A stretch of 10,556 bases of DNA from Hydrogenothermaceae bacterium. Lineage in GTDB: Bacteria > Aquificota > Aquificae > Hydrogenothermales > Hydrogenothermaceae. Below the pieces are notes generated by a model. It worked only from the letters and a program-made list of their open reading frames with translations. It ran no database searches and was not told the DNA's origin. Each line of letters begins with the position of its first letter. Position 1 is the stretch's first letter. The stretch spans positions 1 to 10,556 of the forward strand of contig JALSSE010000282.1 in NCBI GenBank assembly GCA_026984415.1, given 5' to 3'. The translations under genes and the position numbers were made by a program. Of the stretch, positions 7,464 through 10,556 are shown one piece after another.

Positions 7464-7496
7464 GAATAAAGAATAGACATAAAATGGAGGACTAAA

Positions 7497-8594
7497 ATGG
7501 AAGAAAAAAAAATAGCCTTTTATCACTGTCATACACCACTGCATATAGGAAGTGGAACAACTTTGGATATCATAGATTTACCGATACAAAGGGAAGCTCA
7601 TACAGATTTTCCAGTTATGCCTTCAACTGCTATAAAGGGAGTTATAAAAGCTGAGTATTGGAATAAGATTTTAAATAATGATATAGATTTAAAAGGCATA
7701 AAAGATGATTTTATTAATCCACCTGAAAATCCTGAAGGTTTTAAAGCATACTTAAGTAAAAAGTGTAAATTTAAAGAAACAGACAAAGAAATTAGGGATA
7801 AATTTAACAGATGTTGGCAAGAATTTGATGAAAATAATGAAAATAATTTCGTAGAATGTATTAAAGAATTTTTAGAAGATTTTGAAGATTGCAAAGAAAA
7901 AATTGAGGAAGTATTAAAATTAAAGGCAAAAACAGAAAATAAAAAATTTTTTGAAATTTTCGGTTATGGAGATAGAGAAGGAGATATAATCTTTACAGAT
8001 GGAAAGATTTTACTATTTCCTGTTAAGTCGGTTAAGGGAGTTTTTGCTTGGATTACTTGTCCTTTAGTATTAGAAAGATTTGTGAGAGATACAGAGATAA
8101 AGATAGATAATCTAGAAAAAATAAAAAATCTGGATGATAAAGAAGCAACAGCTGGAGAAAATATTAGAATAGACAATTATCTGGTTTTAGAAGAAATAAG
8201 TTTTACTGTTAAAAACGAAGAAAAAAATATATTAGAAACAATTCACAATTTACTTCCTGAAAATTTAAAGAAAGAAATAACAAAAGAAAAAATAGCCGTT
8301 GTTTCCAATGAAAGATTTAGATACTTTGTAAAAAACCACACAGAAGTAAATACAAGAACAAGAATAGACCAGATTACAGGAACAGTAAAAGAAGGAGCTT
8401 TATGGTATGAAGAATTAGTTCCAGCAGAAACTGTTTTCTATAATCTGATACTTTCAAGAACAAATAACAAAGATAATAACAATTTAAACTTAATTTCTAA
8501 TTTTATAGATGGAGAAATTTTCCAATTTGGTGGAGATGAAACTTTAGGAAGAGGTTTTACAAAGGTTTATGTTAAGGAGGAAAAAAATGTCTAA
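7497..8594 (+). CDS. cmr4: Type III-B backbone RAMP and target-RNA nuclease Cmr4
   Basis: Cmr4 is the repeated backbone subunit that cuts target RNA at 6-base intervals. The N-terminus is canonical: TPLHIGSGTTLDIIDLPIQR at 13-32. Asp27 sits where Pyrococcus furiosus Cmr4 has its catalytic Asp26, so slicing activity is expected. IKGVIK (46-51) is the conserved helix start. FGYGDREGD at 155-163 leads to the family block FPVKSVKGVFAWITCPLVL. The glycine-rich loop FGGDETLGRGF is near the C-terminus. The chain has 365 residues, whereas typical members have about 290-330. The excess is a charged helical insertion between about residues 60 and 150 that contains four cysteines (90, 106, 121, 132). 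GGAGG at 7486-7490 is a strong ribosome site, fitting the need for several copies per complex. The end overlaps cmr5 by eight bases. Confidence 0.96.
   Translation: MEEKKIAFYHCHTPLHIGSGTTLDIIDLPIQREAHTDFPVMPSTAIKGVIKAEYWNKILNNDIDLKGIKDDFINPPENPEGFKAYLSKKCKFKETDKEIRDKFNRCWQEFDENNENNFVECIKEFLEDFEDCKEKIEEVLKLKAKTENKKFFEIFGYGDREGDIIFTDGKILLFPVKSVKGVFAWITCPLVLERFVRDTEIKIDNLEKIKNLDDKEATAGENIRIDNYLVLEEISFTVKNEEKNILETIHNLLPENLKKEITKEKIAVVSNERFRYFVKNHTEVNTRTRIDQITGTVKEGALWYEELVPAETVFYNLILSRTNNKDNNNLNLISNFIDGEIFQFGGDETLGRGFTKVYVKEEKNV
8576..8580 (+). promoter_or_regulatory. Ribosome binding site that decides the cmr5 start
   Basis: A perfect GGAGG, six bases before ATG 8587, lies inside the last codons of cmr4. 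It favours this ATG over the in-frame ATG at 8569, which precedes the site and would add MLRRKK. Confidence 0.75.
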
Positions 8595-9075
8595 AACCTT
8601 AGAGCAAAAGAGGGCTGAATATTCTTATAAAATGGTTGAAATAATAGCTAATGACGATTCTAATACAATACCAAAAGAAAAATTTAAAACTTTAGTAAAA
8701 AAAGCTCCTACTCTGATTCTAACAAATGGTTTTGGTAGTTTTATGGCTTATCTATTTTCAAAAGGTAAAAATGAACATTTAGCTTTGGCTTATATAATTG
8801 GTGGATATTTGTTTGAAGAAAATGAATACACAAAAGATATATTTAGCTTATCTGATGAATTATTTAAAAATAACATTGAAAACTTAAAAGAAAATTTAAA
8901 TAATCTAAAATTTTCCATACAAAATCCTATATTCCAAAATTTAGTCTTTACAGAAACAGATAGATATATACTTGCTACAGAAGAAACTTTAAGGCTCTTA
9001 AATTGGTTAAGAAGATTTGTTGAAGCAATGATTGAAGATAAAAAAGAAGAAAATCAAGAGGTTGAAAATGTATAA
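8587..9075 (+). CDS. cmr5: Type III-B small subunit Cmr5
   Basis: Cmr5 is the small all-helical subunit that forms the minor filament along the Cmr4 backbone and helps to position target RNA. The 162-residue product opens with LEQKRAEYSYKMVE (5-18), the usual LEQxRA start. It then shows KFKTLVKKAPTLILTNGFGS at about 32-51, the family's central motif with the N-G-x-G turn. LGxxLAxxxxKG-like sequence follows up to residue 60. No membrane segment or signal is seen. The start is set by GGAGG at 8576-8580. The ATG lies eight bases before the cmr4 stop, and the end overlaps cmr6 by another eight bases, so all three are translationally coupled. Length is within the family range. Confidence 0.94.
   Translation: MSKTLEQKRAEYSYKMVEIIANDDSNTIPKEKFKTLVKKAPTLILTNGFGSFMAYLFSKGKNEHLALAYIIGGYLFEENEYTKDIFSLSDELFKNNIENLKENLNNLKFSIQNPIFQNLVFTETDRYILATEETLRLLNWLRRFVEAMIEDKKEENQEVENV
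9056..9061 (+). promoter_or_regulatory. Ribosome binding site that decides the cmr6 start
   Basis: AAGAGG, six bases before ATG 9068, lies in the final codons of cmr5. It argues against the in-frame ATG at 9032, which would add a 12-residue Lys-rich leader read from cmr5 coding sequence. Confidence 0.65.
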
Positions 9076-10276
9076 AACTAAACTAACCTCTCCTATTCCA
9101 AACAATACAAAAGAAGCTCTAAAACTCCATAACTGGCAGATTGATAATATTGCTCTTTTGTTAAATAAGTATTTAGATTTTCTGATAATAGAAGAATGTG
9201 ATAATAATTCAAAAGAGTGCTTTATAAAAGAAAAGGAAAAACTTCAAAACTTAAATGGGCAAGTAAGAATTAAAGGAAAAGAATATATTGAAATAAATTA
9301 TAGAATAAAAAAAATATTAAAAAACACGGCTGTAAAAGTTATAAATTTTTATCCTTTAATAAAAAAAGGAAATTTAAAAAATAATGATATTTTTGACTAT
9401 ATTTTTGAAAATAGTATATTAAATCCCAAAAGAAATAAGGAATTTAAAGGTCTGGATGAAACATTTACCAAAAACTTTATTAAAAATTTAAAAAACTATA
9501 GAAATTTCCTAATAAATGATATAAAAGAAGGTAAAATAAAAAAGCTATTAGATAAAATTATTGAGAGACAAAACCAAATAGCAGATGATACATTTGAGTT
9601 AACAACCCAAACCCGTTTAGTCGTAGGGCTTGGAAGTGGTTCAGTTTTAGAAACATCTATAAAATTACACCATATATATGGAGTTCCATACATACCAGCA
9701 TCCGCAATAAAAGGAGTTTTAAGAGCTTATAGAATTTGGAATTTAGCTAAGGATGATAGGTATAAGTTTTTAGTTGTAGAAAAACTGATTGAAGATTTTG
9801 AAGATAAGAAATTTGAGAAACAGAAAGATAATTTAATTAATGAACTTAACAAAAAACTTAAAAAAATAAATGAAGATTTATCTGAAGAAAAATTAAATGA
9901 ATTAAAGAGCAAACTAGTAGAATATATAAAAAGTATAGATAAAGAACAAATAGAAAAGATAATAAAAATCTTTGGAAATCAGCAACAAAAAGGAAAACTT
10001 ATATTTTTAGATGCCTATCCTACAAACTTTGAAGGATTTGATATTGATATTATGAACCCACACTTTCCAGAATATTACGAAGGAGATAAACCACCAGCAG
10101 ATTGGCAAAATCCAAACCCAATAACCTTTCTAACTATCCCAGAAGGAACTACCTTTGAGTTTTTCTTTAAAAACTTTAATGTTTATGACAGAAATTTAGA
10201 GTTTGATTTGAAAGAAGCTTTTGAATTTATAGGTATAGGTGGAAAAACAGCCTTAGGTTATGGGATTTTAGAGTAA
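9068..10276 (+). CDS. cmr6: Type III-B RAMP protein Cmr6
   Basis: Cmr6 is the RAMP subunit that caps the 3' end of the crRNA-bound Cmr filament next to Cmr1. The 402-residue protein has the signature RLVVGLGSGSVLETSIKLHH around 183-202. YGVPYIPASAIKGVLRAY, the KG helix shared with Cmr4, follows directly. The block FGNQQQKGKLIFLDAYP and MNPHFPEYYEG (about 300-340) is diagnostic. GGKTALGYGIL at the extreme C-terminus is the glycine-rich loop. About 180 residues precede the first signature, a longish N-terminal part rich in Lys and Asn. A highly charged helical stretch at about 235-300 separates the two conserved halves. It is the last gene of the operon, followed 45 bases later by a terminator-like hairpin. 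Confidence 0.95.
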   Translation: MYKTKLTSPIPNNTKEALKLHNWQIDNIALLLNKYLDFLIIEECDNNSKECFIKEKEKLQNLNGQVRIKGKEYIEINYRIKKILKNTAVKVINFYPLIKKGNLKNNDIFDYIFENSILNPKRNKEFKGLDETFTKNFIKNLKNYRNFLINDIKEGKIKKLLDKIIERQNQIADDTFELTTQTRLVVGLGSGSVLETSIKLHHIYGVPYIPASAIKGVLRAYRIWNLAKDDRYKFLVVEKLIEDFEDKKFEKQKDNLINELNKKLKKINEDLSEEKLNELKSKLVEYIKSIDKEQIEKIIKIFGNQQQKGKLIFLDAYPTNFEGFDIDIMNPHFPEYYEGDKPPADWQNPNPITFLTIPEGTTFEFFFKNFNVYDRNLEFDLKEAFEFIGIGGKTALGYGILE

Positions 10277-10321
10277 AAAATATCTAAAAGGAAAAATTAA
10301 GTGGTAGGTTTTTAGTTATCT

Positions 10322-10360
10322 AAACTAATTGATATTCGGTATCATTTAGTTTTGCATTTT
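10322..10360 (+). terminator. Terminator-like hairpin after cmr6
   Basis: AAACTAATTGATA (10322-10334) and TATCATTTAGTTT (10340-10352) pair over 13 positions with one T-T mismatch, leaving the loop TTCGG. The sequence ends in T runs (10350-10353 and 10356-10360) interrupted by GCA. It lies 45 bases after the cmr6 stop. The stem has only two G-C pairs, which is weak for a thermophile, and the near-symmetry would let it act in either direction. It may equally be an operator, since it contains the TAAACTAA motif found upstream of cas1. Confidence 0.4.
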
Positions 10361-10531
10361 TAACAGAAATATATTTTCTGTGTAAATTGGCTTTTGACAA
10401 ATATTTCAGAGGATATAACAGAAAATATATTTTCCTTACTGGAGATTCACTGCAACTTGCTTTATTTAGAAAAGGATTATAAAATTATTAAAAACCAATC
10501 AAAGCATTGGTGCTACTTGGCAACAGAATAA
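10361..10531 (+). promoter_or_regulatory. Possible CRISPR leader with an IHF-type site
   Basis: No open reading frame of note occupies this stretch. It is AT-rich and lies directly before a candidate first CRISPR repeat. At 10497-10509 it contains a perfect match to the IHF consensus WATCAANNNNTTR, about 22 bases before that repeat. The same bases fall in a short hairpin, ACCAAT (10494-10499) and ATTGGT (10506-10511). In type I-E and I-F systems, IHF bends the leader for Cas1-Cas2 integration. Calling this a leader depends on the array being real. Confidence 0.4.
10367..10432. repeat. 15-base perfect inverted repeat with 36-base interior
   Basis: AAATATATTTTCTGT (10367-10381) recurs as its exact complement ACAGAAAATATATTT at 10418-10432. 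The left copy is also nearly palindromic itself (CAGAAA, TATAT, TTTCTG at 10364-10380). The interior contains a perfect TTGACA at 10394-10399, though the nearest -10 candidate, TATAAC at 10414-10419, has a spacer of only 14. The element lies in the gene-free stretch after the operon, so it may be a regulatory dyad or part of a CRISPR leader. It is very AT-rich, which lowers its weight. Confidence 0.5.
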
Positions 10532-10556
10532 GTTTCATTTCTTATAATTTACGGGG
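10532..10556 (+). CRISPR. Possible start of the first CRISPR repeat, cut by the window edge
   Basis: The last 25 bases begin GTTTCATTTC and end TTTACGGGG. Many type III and I-B repeats begin GTTTC and end GGGATTGAAAC, with the two ends complementary. If the next bases are ATTGAAAC, this would be a repeat of about 33 bases giving the usual 8-base crRNA handle. Only one partial copy is present and no second copy occurs in the window, so this is pattern-based inference supported by the cas context. Confidence 0.4.

Noticed and set aside
8569..8586. Earlier in-frame ATG for cmr5
   Set aside because: It precedes the strong GGAGG at 8576-8580, and the family N-terminus matches the ATG at 8587.
9032..9067. 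Earlier in-frame ATG for cmr6
   Set aside because: It would add a Lys-rich leader read out of cmr5 codons; AAGAGG at 9056-9061 points to ATG 9068.
10450..10531. A tRNA or small RNA gene
   Set aside because: No cloverleaf-compatible arms or conserved tRNA boxes are visible, only a 6-bp hairpin.
10543..10548. TATAAT inside the candidate repeat, with TTGGCA at 10517-10522 as a -35
   Set aside because: The spacer would be 20 bases, too long for a normal promoter, and in AT-rich DNA the hexamer is common.
1..10556. A novel defence system unrelated to CRISPR
   Set aside because: Every gene of the operon matches a known Cas1/Cas2, Cmr or Csx1-type family by motif and order; only the ATPase is outside it and it is too incomplete to build a claim on.

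Overview
The window is AT-rich (about three quarters A+T by eye). Its proteins are rich in Lys, Glu, Ile and Asn and contain few Cys. Together with a complete Cmr-type CRISPR locus, this suggests a low-GC thermophilic bacterium, perhaps an Aquificota member of the Sulfurihydrogenibium kind. That taxonomic guess is inference only.

Layout. Positions 1-314 (minus strand) hold the N-terminal third of a Walker-type ATPase that runs off the left edge. Positions 315-470 form a divergent intergenic region with a good minus-strand promoter and repeated TAAACTAA motifs. Positions 471-1735 encode the adaptation pair cas1-cas2. After an 82-base gap comes a tightly packed plus-strand operon, 1818-10276: cmr1, cas10 (cmr2), a csx1-type CARF-HEPN gene, cmr3, cmr4, cmr5 and cmr6. 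Most junctions overlap by 4 to 11 bases, implying translational coupling. Positions 10277-10556 contain no gene. They hold a terminator-like hairpin, a long inverted repeat, a perfect match to the IHF consensus and, in the last 25 bases, what may be the start of a first CRISPR repeat.

How the parts work together. This is a type III-B (Cmr) effector operon beside its own Cas1-Cas2 spacer-acquisition module. Cmr4 forms the backbone and carries the target-RNA-cutting Asp. Cmr5 fills the minor filament. Cmr1 and Cmr6 cap one end, and Cmr3 with Cas10 bind the crRNA 5' handle. Cas10 keeps the GGDD cyclase motif but shows no HD nuclease, so the likely output is target-RNA cleavage plus cyclic oligoadenylate signalling to the embedded Csx1-type RNase. 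No cas6 lies in the window, so crRNA maturation must be supplied from elsewhere.

Novelty. The system belongs to a known class. The less ordinary points are the loss of the HD domain, a roughly 80-residue four-cysteine insertion in Cmr4, the TAAACTAA elements flanking the locus, the ATPase mRNA leader with its Shine-Dalgarno in a hairpin loop, and the leader-like sequence with an IHF-type site at the right edge.
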